Source: Chondrosia reniformis
Taxonomy: Eukaryota > Porifera > Demospongiae > Chondrillida > Chondrillidae
Reading direction: 5' to 3'
DNA: 64,000 bases
Assembly: GCA_947172415.1 (NCBI GenBank)
Contig: OX359193.1
Location: forward strand, 1,916,501 to 1,980,500
In this document: positions 43,701-54,500 of the stretch, piece by piece
Numbering within the stretch: the first letter of the stretch is position 1
Layout: every line of letters starts with the position of its first letter
Notes under the pieces: generated by a model
What the model saw: the letters and a program-made list of their open reading frames with translations, nothing else
Databases searched by the model: none
What the model was told of the DNA's origin: nothing
Translations under genes and position numbers: made by a program

Positions 43701-46700
43701 CTTGTACGACAAAATTCAGTGATTTAATTTTGTATATGCATTCGGGTAGCAGACTTACTTCTGATGCAATTAGGTGGATCTGTAGCTCGTCGAGCGGTTC
43801 TATCAACCACATTTCCCTCATCATCAACACACCTACATAATGTATGTATGTATGCCTACATATATGCAGGGCAACTTTTATAGTATATAGGTATATTTAA
43901 ATCACCAATCTTATAGTGATTGACCAATTGATCTGTTTCTACAATTATAACAAGAAGGGATGAACGGAACATTCCCATGGCAGTTGTAGCTCAATGGTAT
44001 AGAGCACTGGCAGTCTGATTCCCAAATGTGGCTTCTTTTGTGTTTTCCCTTGTCATAAGGCTGGACAACAATTCCTGTGGTTTGACTATTACATTTTTAT
44101 ATACAGTACAAGTTACAATATACTAAGGTAATCTAATATAATATAAATAATATAATATAATTAATTAATTCATATGGCTCCAAGAAAGGACTTAGAAACA
44201 AAATGGGCATATCATCATAAAGTTTAGGGTATAAAACTCATTTTAAATTAAGGGATTTTTAATTTAGGCCTCCGTTTGTTAGAAAACAGAGGACAAAGTC
44301 TGTATATAAAAGGCCATAGGACTATAGAAAACCTATGGGAAATTTATATGCAAACAATGTGTTATATTGATAAAAAATTTCAATTTGTCAGATAACTGTG
44401 AAATCAACATATATCATGGTACATGTGTATAAGAAACGTCTGACGAAGTTTTGCTTAATTAAATGAGCAAAATAATCAAGATATAATGAAGAATTCAAAG
44501 TTACGATTGCGCAAGCTGGTGATGTATTGTGATGTTTTTCTAATGCGTCACCAACACCTTCGTATGTCGCTCCGTACACACATTTAGTGAATCATGTGAC
44601 GTTGCGTAAACGTCACCGACTCGTTGCTAAAGAAGATCATCCTTCGAGAACGGCTATGACAAGTCGACGCTCTCCTACGAGAAGGAGCTACCGAACAGGC
44701 GAGTTGTAGCGAAGGTTAGATAAAGCGTTTTTGTATACGTTCCCGTCAAGTTTGAGGCAGAGTTGTTCCTATATTGATGCGAAAGACTGGATTCGTTTGG
44801 TCGACCGTATTACTTTGGTAATTTAAGCTCTGCCTTCTCTTCTTACGTTATCTGTTAATATTTTTACTTGTCCATGTGTAGGAATTAGGAGTGTTTGTTG
44901 CGATCATTACGAGAATAAAGCTTTGTTGAGTGTCAGCAACATGAATTTACTAATTTCCTATTTATACTGAATTGTATTCCCACTCCTCATATATTGCTGA
45001 TGCATGAAGACCTCTGGGTCGAAACGTCCAGAATTAGTAAATTCATATTGCTGACTTTCAACTAGGCTTTATTCTTATCCATGTTAGTACGTTTTCCATG
45101 TGTACTACATACAGTAACGAAATTGCTTATAGTGAATGTCTATAAGTATAGTGAAATACTTTGTTAGCTAATTACACTCAAGTACACTACACAGTGCAAG
45201 TTACTAGCAAATATATAAAATATTAAATTACAATCAAGTACTACACAGTACAAGTTACAAATTTAAGAGATCCAGGTGACTATGTAATATTAAAATTACA
45301 ATCAAGTACTAGCTACACAGTGCAAGTTACAAATTTAAAGAGATCCAAGTGACCCCTAGGATAATCAGTATTTTAAACAGTACAAGACTTTAGTCACACT
45401 AGTACTGTTGCAGGCTTTGAAATCCTCAACTACTGCATAGAGAGTAGTAGTTGATACAGATCATCCAATTGCAAGGTAGAACACATGGCCTACCAATTAC
45501 CTTTTCACACCTTAGTATAGACTGAAGATGATGCATCTGCATGCCATATATCAACAAAGGCTTCAGTATTAAAGGGGTCTCAGCTAATAACCACAGCAGA
45601 TTTGATTTGCCTTGTGAGGGAGCTAAGAACACCGACGGTTGGTTGCATGCATTGGCATAATCAACAGGGTTAGAGACCATTTTGTAACTTGTACACAAGG
45701 GACATAAAAGGCCAAGGCCTTTATATACGTATATGATGTCCCTTGTGTACAAGTTACAAAATGGTCTCTAACCCTGTTGATTATGCCAATGCATGCAACC
45801 AACCGTCGGTGTTCTTAGCTCCCTCACAAGGCAAATCAAATCTGCTGTGGTTATTAGCTGAGACCCCTTTAATACTGAAGCCTTTGTTGATATATGGCAT
45901 GCAGATGCATCATCTTCAGTCTATACTAAGGTGTGAAAAGGTAATTGGTAGGCCATGTGTTCTACCTTGCAATTGGATGATCTGTATCAACTACTACTCT
46001 CTATGCAGTAGTTGAGGATTTCAAAGCCTGCAACAGTACTAGTGTGACTAAAGTCTTGTACTGTTTAAAATACTGATTATCCTAGGGGTCACTTGGATCT
46101 CTTTAAATTTGTAACTTGCACTGTGTAGCTAGTACTTGATTGTAATTTTAATATTACATAGTCACCTGGATCTCTTATAATTATAAATATGGGAGGTACC
46201 TCTGTTTAAACATTAATATTTTCTCTTTAGTTATGATATTATTTTGTGAATATCCCTAATGTTTGCAACTATATACATTTTACAACTACCACTTGAAGGT
46301 GATGTTCACTGTATGGTATACACACATCCCTTGCTCATCATTTTTACTTAAATAAGGACCATTCACTACTACATCAGTACATACATTGCCATATATAATA
46401 TCATTGTAATTGTATATCTTGTAAATATAATTTTGGTACCATCAAAAGAGAGTCTCCATGTATGTGTACAAGTTCAGAAGTAGTTTAGACAGCAATTTTA
46501 TGAAGCAGATGCATTTTAAACGTTTGTTTAATCTGAAATGTCTATACTGAGTCTCTGTTAATTTGTTAAATTAAAAGCAAATGAAAATGCATTAATTGTA
46601 AATGCTAAAAATGTTAAACCAATCCAAAAGCCTTTGAAAAAGCATTAAACCAATTGAAAAAAAGTTAAACCAATGTGAAAAATATTATAAAGTACAGGTA

Positions 46701-48453
46701 CAAATTAAGTTACTTACCAGCACAATGTTCTGTTACACTGCAAGGGATGATAATTTCCATCAGCATCACACCTCAAATATGTCATGCTTGATTGAGCCAT
46801 TGCACAAGGACCTAAAGGCATCAACAACAAAGAGTGTAGAGATAGCCAGAACAAACACACAACCAAACTATAGCTAGTGTTGGATGTGACCCTGTTAAAC
46901 TACTGACCACTTTCTTCATACTGAGTACAGTTGCCATTAAGAATTTGATCATCATCAGAATCTCTGTCTCTGCAGTAGTAGCCAGGGGCACATTGAATTG
47001 GTACTGTTTCAAAGGCCAGTCTCTCTCTAACTGAAACATTGGCTAGAAGGGAGTTGGAGAGATCTCTGCTATTGATGTCATCTTCCCTGTTATCCACAAT
47101 GCATGGTTCTCTGTCTCCCAAATCTAATATTAATATAACAAAACCATAAACTGGTGATAATGATGTACAACTAGACAAACTTACCATCATTATCAGCACA
47201 GATGTTTCTGTCATTCAATGAAGCAACGCAGACTTGTCCATCAGAACATTCATTTACACCGTCACAGGTTGTAGTTGAGTTTGAATCATCAACTGATATT
47301 TATAACAAAAACCAAAGAAAAAATCCTTAATGTAAATGAGTGTCAAAATGTGTATTAGCATAAAAGAATATCTGTGTAAAATATCACCAACAAATAGCAA
47401 CCACCTCACTTTACTAAGTCGCACACATGCAGCTTTCACTGTGTATGTGTATATAGATTTAATACTGTAGCCAAATGCAACATAGTATATTATTTGGGGT
47501 AAAAAGAAAGATATAAAATTTACTTTGAGCATTTGAACGTGGTATATATATATATACGTATTGGTTTGTTATAATAAATAGCCCATTATATTAATTACCT
47601 CTCTACTTTTCATGTTCAGCATACATTTTATTGATATTCTTACCCTGATCCCTGTTGCAGTCTTCGTCGCAGGTTGGACACCCATCAGCACCTCTCTCAA
47701 TGCAATTAGGAAAGCAGCGAAAGTTTCTAGTACACTCTGGATTACATCTGCATATGCGGCAGCCGTTTTCATCTCTCTGAAAGCCATTTTCACAAAATAG
47801 GGTACACAAGACAGGAGAACAATCACTGGGAGTTCCATCTCCTTGTCCAGAGCCTTAAGGAAAGTAAACATATTATGTACCTCAGATAGAGCTATTCAAA
47901 ATGTTCAGACTATAAGGCAAATCATCTTCTTGCCACTATTACATATTAAAATTGTTAATCATGCATCTGTTAGTCCAAGAGTTATTGATGAAGTGGGGAG
48001 TTTCAAAAACAGCTGCCTGACCCAGGGAACTTTGAGGTAAGTGTGATTTATTAGGCTACAGTGGCTGGGAAGGTTAGTTTGTTGCATTGTCTCTTCTGTG
48101 TAATTGTCATTTGTTGTATTTTGTTTTTCATGTAAAAAAGATATGCAAGACATAATCAAGAAGAAGACAAAGACTCCCCCAGGGTCACTCATGAAGGGTA
48201 AAATTCCCAGAAACAGCTGTCTGGCCCAGTGGAGAAGAAAATAAGAATATAACAGTAGTGTATCCTCATCATAAAGCTCTCACTAGGTTTAGTTCCCTAT
48301 ATATAGGACTTTTACTCTAAAGGTAACATGTAGATTATTCATATGTAAATATATGCAGATAATTATTGAATATACATATATGATAATATCATTGCATAAC
48401 TTACATAATTGAAATCCAGCAGCAAGCAAAACTACATGAGTAGAAAGAAGAAT
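40783..48453 (-). CDS. GPI-anchored Kazal/thyroglobulin/antistasin protein, RECK-like C terminus (5' exon unresolved)
   Basis: A multi-exon extracellular protein. Exons by splice sites, 5' to 3': 48405-48453 (signal-peptide core HVVLLAAGF), 47644-47853 (antistasin-like CENGFQRDENGCRICRC), 47185-47292, 46908-47123, 46718-46811 plus about 43759-43824 (together a thyroglobulin type-1 domain with the CWCV signature across the intron and a terminal DPPNC), 43112-43572 (VWC-like cysteines, then a Kazal with VCGRNGRTYQSPC), 42617-42707, 42185-42347 (Kazal, VCGDDGQTYDSYC), 41744-41819 (Kazal, VCGADGTTYPTIC), 41537-41668 (GCCLICG), 40783-41252 (two-Cys domain, then a hydrophobic tail IAIFMALVAAIQFF). 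The tail fits a GPI signal. CCxICG followed by this domain and tail resembles vertebrate RECK, but a thyroglobulin domain is not part of RECK. Likely role: cell-surface protease inhibition. The ATG exon lies upstream of 48453 and was not found. Confidence 0.8.
43981..44035 (+). repeat. tRNA-like relic (A-box/D-arm), possible SINE head
   Basis: GTTGTAGCTCAATGGTATAGAGCAC has the D-arm and A-box pattern TAGCTCAATGGTA-AGAGCA with one extra base. A following anticodon-stem-like stretch does not close, and no intact T-arm (GGTTCRANTCC) is found. It lies in the intron between the two thyroglobulin half exons. It is a pseudogene or a SINE head, not a working tRNA. Confidence 0.45.
44934..45056 (+). 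repeat. Foldback repeat with hammerhead-like core (family 3)
   Basis: CAGCAACATGAATTTACTAA at the left pairs with TTAGTAAATTCATATTGCTG at the right (about 45030-45052). Between them is TTGCTGATG(CAT)GAAGACC, TCT, GGGTCGAAACGTCC. A close relative is on the minus strand at 63725-63775. The core resembles a hammerhead (CTGATG, stem, GAAAC), but an extra A before stem II and the CAT insertion here argue against activity. Intronic in the minus-strand Kazal gene. Confidence 0.5.
45264..46177. repeat. Long inverted repeat, two 442-bp arms, 30-base spacer
   Basis: 45264-45705 and 45736-46177 are reverse complements with no length difference. Anchors at both ends and the duplicated long open frames at 45426 and 45743 confirm collinearity and near identity. 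The spacer contains its own small hairpin (AAGGCCAAGGCCTT) and a TACGTA. Left of the outer end, shorter partial repeats of ACAATCAAGTACTACACAG...CAAGTTAC occur at about 45175-45265. The whole structure lies in a 2.9-kb intron of the minus-strand Kazal gene, so the pre-mRNA would fold into a hairpin of about 440 bp. Confidence 0.92.
48181..48230 (+). ncRNA. Hammerhead-like relic with dead core (family 2)
   Basis: GGGTCA, then CTCATGA (the invariant G of CTGATGA is C), stem II GGG...CCC, GAAA, CAGCTG, TC, TGGCCC. Stem I pairs well, but the core substitution should abolish cleavage. It lies in the first visible intron of the minus-strand Kazal gene. Confidence 0.5.
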
Positions 48454-50164
48454 CTGTAAATGTCAACCCTGTCAAGCCATTACATACCACAAAATAAGCA
48501 AAATACCATGCAGTATATATTTAAAAAAAACACACAATATAAAATTCAATCACCTATAATATATCAGAGGAAATTCTCTCCATATATAGTTGGCAATGTA
48601 TAATACACACCCACATGTGATAATCAATGCACCACAATTGTCTCATCACTACACATGTCTGAGTGAAAAACAATGCCAAGCTAATTACACGTGGTTTTGT
48701 TCATATGTTTCCCAAATATTGAAAGTTTATTTCAATTGGTGGGTCTTCTAGATCAGATTAAGATTGCTTGCAATAACCTGAACACATATACACTGAATTG
48801 ATTTAGCATGTGGCCAAATAGTAGAAAAGACAAGACAATGGTCAGATAGGATGCAGAAGTTCATTTTATTATTGCCCCATGAAATGAAAGTATATGTACT
48901 TTCATTTTAATTGTTAAGTATTCAAATATGCAAGTCATTTATATTACATACCAATAACACCTTGAACTAAAATGTGTCACTTATATATCCTCTTCGCTTA
49001 AGCAAAGATTGTAGACAAAAATAAAAATTGTAGGCTACTATTTTTGTATGGTGTCACGCAAGCACATAAAGGTGTCAATTTGCATTATTCATTGCTATGA
49101 AAGTACTGCTCATTTTCCCTTAGGATTAAGCATTCTATTATGTATATAACATGTGGGGGTGTCATGTGGGGGTATTGACACCTTCCACATTAGCAGAGAG
49201 GGCAGTCACATGGAACACTTGACAACATGCTTCTCAAAATTTGATACCATAAAACTACAAGGATGATACCATTCCATAATGTAGCCTTCAGACTACACTG
49301 TATGCAATTTATACTATATAGAGTAAATGTTTATTCATAGGCTTGATATTACGTGTATAGTAGATACACGTAGTCTAGATATGGCTTATACCTCACGATG
49401 GCTAAAGTTCGTGCTAACGCCGGTCCTTAAGCTTGTTGTCTAACCATGCAAGAAGTAACATAACATATACCCACTCTCGTGCAGAAAGTTATAATACGGA
49501 TGAAACCATACATAGCCTGCTAAAATGTAAACCAGTAGCAAGACTAGTGAATGTGTATCTCTGGACAGTAAGTGCCTTAAGATTTCAATACAGACGTGCA
49601 TATAATCCTCCAGCAGCTAAAACTTGAGTTTTTTGACGTTCAATTCTACTCCAATTAAGTTATAACATAGATTATATCATAAACTATACGTAACCGTCTA
49701 TAAGTACAAAATTACTGAAGTGAGTCCAAAACACACGGTCCTTTAACCCTATTAGTTAATCTACTAGCTGTACCTAGATTGTACCGACCTGTAAGAGCCA
49801 GCGATAGCATTCTCATTTTTCTCCAGTTGATCCTTTCTTGCACGGGCGTAAAGCGTAAAGCTAGAGTTGGCTGATATTTATATAGCGTGTCATGTGACAA
49901 TATAGACTATATATAGAGTATACAGTCTCATTCCAACACTGTTTCTGCCACAATTTTGCTACACAAACTATATGTCAGGATGGTTCAAATTCTGAATGAT
50001 CATGAGTGTCTAACAATAAAAATAATTTTGGATATTTATCTTGATTTACAATTCAACCATATGCATGTGGGTCTTTGAGATTAAGTTTATACCTATATGC
50101 ATGCACAATCTCACTCAGGTATTCATGGAAATTTCCACTCAGTTGACCTACTGATCATGAACTT

Positions 50165-50290
50165 ACATCAAAGATTATTAAAAGTGGGACATGTGATCAA
50201 AAAGTGTGTGGTATCCTCAATTTCATCAAGGTTGCACAGTCTACAGACCCAGTCCTCCGGTGACACCTTAGGATGTCGGATTCTGCCAAG
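50165..50290 (-). pseudogene. LINE C-terminal zinc-knuckle fragment
   Basis: The minus strand reads GRIRHPKVSPEDWVCRLCNL, then DEIEDTTHFLITCPTFNNL and a stop. The C-x2-C...H-F-L-x2-C-P arrangement is the typical C-terminal finger of CR1/Jockey-type LINE proteins. No reverse transcriptase accompanies it. Confidence 0.7.
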
Positions 50291-50639
50291 TTCTACTTAA
50301 GCTTGGAGTGGCACCTCAGAGATGCCAGAACTCTCCTTTGTCAACCTCTCCCATCACCACATACTCCTTCACAGAAGGGCACCCTTTCAAGAGTCTGTAG
50401 AGAACCAACCTACCACCAAATTGAGACTATTGATTTCTATCCTATATATAGGTATATATCCTTATGCCATTATTTTAATGCCGAATTATTGATTTTCTGT
50501 ATTGTATATTTGATAAAGGTCTGTTTATTACTAAAGGGAACATCAATGTTAGAGTAGGAATAATGATTATTATTGTTAAAAACACACCAGTGGAGGTGCA
50601 AAAGAACAAAGACAAATGTGAAATGATTATAGGTTACAT

Positions 50640-51415
50640 GGTGGATCCTGAAGATACTAGTTCACATTGATTAAAATGAGGAATGATAGAGTGAGTATCT
50701 CGGATCTCTCTAATTAGATAGACCACAGCAATATGATCAGTGGAATAAGATTTACAATGAGAGTTAACATACATACAGTTATAACCTACAAAGCAAGAAT
50801 TGCATGCTTGAGAGCTGTCATGAAATACAGAACGAATAAATCTAGATGGGTGAGAAGATGCAGTTGAAAGTAGTCTCAATAAATGATGTTGTACAGTTAA
50901 TCTAACAGAGTGAGCAATAGATGTATTGCAGTTATATACAAGGGAGATTCCAGATTCGTCTGATAACGTTAACCTTATTAAATGAGATTTGAGGTCAGGG
51001 GCATCAAGCTATATGCAGTGAGCAGCCATACAGAGAAAGGTATATATAATAAGCATAATGATTCCGCACTGATAAATCTTGGAGTACACTATGGAGGTTT
51101 GAGTACCAACTGTCCTTTAAGATAAGTTTTATAAAGATGTGGTTAAGTAGGCGTGTATTTGGTAGATTATTAATGTGGCACAAATGATATATCCATCCTC
51201 CAACATCCAAGAGAAAATCACAATAAATCCTGAATTTAGAACTATGAACTCCTGTCGATCATTTTGTGTATGTGGCATGCAATGTTCAGTTAGCTCTATT
51301 TTGCATGTTCATATTATTTATTTTGTCTTGTTGTAAGTGCTGCATGGGGCCAATCTGTGCCCTAGTGCTAATGGGCACAGTGCACTCTAATAATATTGAT
51401 TGATTGATTGACTAT
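50640..51415. mobile_element. Diffuse LINE remnant with (ATTG)n tail
   Basis: The minus-strand frame 50634-50879 has HPSRFIRSVFHDSSQACNS and VVYLIREIRDTHS, reminiscent of the degenerate end of LINE ORFs but without a diagnostic motif. Separately, on the plus strand, GGGCACAGTGCACTC is followed by AATATTGATTGATTGATTG at about 51392-51411, a tetranucleotide tail of the sort that ends many LINEs. These may be two elements in opposite orientation. Confidence 0.4.
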
Positions 51416-51536
51416 GGATGGCAGTGCTGCAGCCAGGAGATTTAAAAAAAGCGATAATCATGTGGTAAGGCTAGTCATGATATACTGAAACTTATTAATT
51501 AACCTGTGGGCGGACAAAAAGTGGGAGGAATCAGGC

Positions 51537-51544
51537 TATATAAA
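51537..51544 (+). promoter_or_regulatory. TATA box of plus-strand Kazal gene
   Basis: TATATAAA sits 53 bases before the ATG at 51597, giving a leader of about 25-30 nucleotides. Confidence 0.65.
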
Positions 51545-51596
51545 TTTGAATAAATTTTGGGGCGGTTACTGATTCAGAAGCAGAAGAGACGCGAAG

Positions 51597-54500
51597 ATGA
51601 TCACGACGTTCGTAATTTTTGGTAAGAGCTTACTACTAATTAGTTCCCTGAGATTACAAAGATATATTTTGGAGTGATAATCATTTTAGATTTCTGCTAT
51701 ACCATTATCTGTGGCTTCTATATATTTAAGGTGTATGCCATTGCGCTCCAATATTCCTTTTTCTGTAGGTATCGTACTTCTCAGCCAGGGTGAGTGTTTG
51801 CTATATATTCCCAAAAATGTTAGGTTTAGCTATTACGTCTAGGGATAGATCTTTACAGTAATAATGTTACGTTCATGTACGCCTAAATATTGTTTATTTG
51901 TTTTGTTAAATGATATTCATAGTATTCATTGTGTGTGAGAAATATTACCCACCCTGAAGTGTTGTTTATGTTAGCGTGTACTAGAATGCAAGAGATCATT
52001 GTACATACATATATATGTACTTGATTGGAGGTGGTAGTACATATATGGATAGATTACATAACAAGTCACACTATAAATTATACATGTTATATCACTGATG
52101 TTTTTTATTCATTAAGATGCAGTTTACGCTGATCCTCCTCCTGGGCTACCATTGAATGTCCGCTGCACCACAGATGATACTAACACCACAACTTGTGTGT
52201 GCACAGATGGATGTGGATATGACCTCCAAGGTTACTCACCTTTCAACCCTCAGGAGGTCACTGGGAACCCTTGTCCTGATGTAGAAGCTTGTCCAACTCC
52301 TCCTGAATGTGATGTTTCTGCTATTGTTGAAAACTGTGCATTCCCATGCCTAATCATACAGGATTGCCCCATATGCAATGAAACATGCAATGAAGGAGGT
52401 AAATAAATGTAATTCATCTGCTTGTATACCTACAACTATTAAGAGTTCTCCATACTAGTTACTGTTGATGAAGACAGGACCCAGTGTACCTCAAATGATA
52501 TCTGTGGGGATGGAGAAATATGTCTGCCAAGTGTTGGGGGTAATGGCCTTGTCTGTGTTGAAGGTATGAGAAGAGAAGTTTGTTAACTTTGTTATCAATA
52601 GATAGCAATCTCTTTTGCTTGATAACAATCTAATAGATACTATTCTTTATACTTATAGCTGCCGGGCTGGGCAGTGAGTGTACTGGTGAAACTTCAGAGG
52701 TATACATACCTTGTGCCCCAGGATTTTACTGTGACGTAGTTAACACCACTAAGGAAGATGGACCTGGTGGAGTGTGTATTCCCATTGGTGCCCTTGATGG
52801 TAATGCAAATGTCTCAGCATCATCATGACATGGACAGCAAGTGAATATTTATTCATAATGTACATATAGGTCCCTGTGCTCAGCAGCAGCAAAGTGACAC
52901 TACACTTCGTTGCAAACCAGATGGGACATTCTTCAGCTACCAGGCAAATGGAACACATGAATGGTACTTTTTCTGTTTATAAATTTATCATTGTTGGGTT
53001 ATGCTTTCAAAAGAATTTTTTTTCAATTTCAAATTTATACACTTATGATAGTCACAAAATATTGGTTACGATAGAGAGATACATTATTGAGTTTCTTTAG
53101 CAGCACAAAACATGCATAGCTCAACAGCTAATCACTACCATTACAAAAACGCACCAAGAAACCTCTATTCTGTTATGTTAGTTATAAATGTAACTTGTCT
53201 ACTTGTTTCTTTAAAATAAAAGCAAAGTGGTTGATTCTTTAAGCTTTGATCCATCCATGGTGAACTGTTGTCATCTGTCCAATTTTCTGTAGGTGTGTAG
53301 AGGAGGATACTGGGGAGGTGATTGACAACACATTTGGCGACATTAACTCTCATCTACCTGGATATTGCAACCAACTGGAAGGTAAGTGTTATACTGTTTA
53401 CACACCACTATTTTTGCTTTCAGGCATTAGTGAAACCATGAGTGAAACTGAACATTTGCATATTTGAACGTTAAAGCTTATACATATATGTAATATTATA
53501 GTAAATTCCACGGTATACTGAGCTTTCAAGATAAATTTTTGCTCTGAATCTTATGTATGTAGTGTTGTGTCTACTTATGACATTATTTCTGTTTTAATAT
53601 GATTTCATGTACATATATGTGTGTATACATCTGCTTTTTGTGAATACTAATGTGAATTATTCCATAGAAATTCAAAAGTGATTTCAAGCATTAGTAATTA
53701 TAGACTAATTACTTGACTGATATACTGTACATATAGATATAGACAAATTTCATGGACTGGCGGCTGTATTTATAAAATTGAATATTGCAACCCATAGTTT
53801 AAAGTGTTCATTGACTTGTGTATTTACTGCAGAATGCTGCAATGTGAGCATTGGCTCCATTAACTACTGTATGTACCATGGAGTGAGTATCCCTTTGGCT
53901 ACTGAAGGAAGTGGAGAATGCCGTATTCATCAGTGTGATGACGGAGAACTTGAAGCAGGAGATCTTTATCCTGATCAGAATGTCTGCATTCAAACTGGTA
54001 ACATTGGTGAAGAGAGCTGCATGTATGAAGATGAGGCTATAAAGTCCGGAGAGGGCTTTGACAGCGAATGTAATTACTGTATATGTGATGATGGAGAAAT
54101 TGAATGCACTGATCGGCCTTGTGAGAATGAAGATCCTTGTGACTGTAGTGAGGAACCAATTGCATTCTTCTGTGGTGTAAACCAGATCACTTATCCTAAC
54201 TTGTGTGAGGCAACCTGTGCCAACTTGAACCAGAGTAACAATGAATTCACTCCTGGAGCCTGTTCTTTTGAAGTATGTATATAATATATACATGTACATA
54301 AAATGTATTTAAGGTTATATTTTTGTATCTCTTAACATTTCAGAGTGTCTGTCAACAAAATCCATGCGGTGCCAATGAGTTTTGTGTTCCAATTGAAGCT
54401 GACACTTGCATTAATTCTGGCTGTTCCTTCAGACATTGCTGTGGGTTATTATTTATTAAACTGTATAAATTGTGTAAATATCCATATCTGTACCGGACTC

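Larger units (their letters stand above)
48454..51536. other. Region between the divergent Kazal genes, with LINE relics
   Basis: Holds the unresolved first exon and promoter of the minus gene and several retroelement relics (50165-50290, 50640-50880 and 51290-51415). Stretches 48500-50090 are AT-rich and I recognise no gene in them. A direct GTGGGGGTGTCATGTGGGGGT repeat lies at about 49152-49172. Confidence 0.5.

Noticed and set aside
43981..44055. tRNA gene
   Set aside because: Only the A-box/D-arm matches. Anticodon and T arms cannot be folded and no terminator follows.
44596..44616. Palindromic GTGACGTT...AACGTCAC element as a CRE-type promoter
   Set aside because: It lies in an intron with no recognisable transcript start or exon nearby. 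A chance palindrome cannot be excluded.
45426..46015. Two identical open frames of 108 and 90 codons on opposite strands
   Set aside because: They exist only because the palindrome arms are identical. There is no domain, start context or partner exon.
48454..48510. First exon of the minus Kazal gene from an ATG at about 48509
   Set aside because: The candidate donor gives a 34-base intron and the wrong phase for the next exon.
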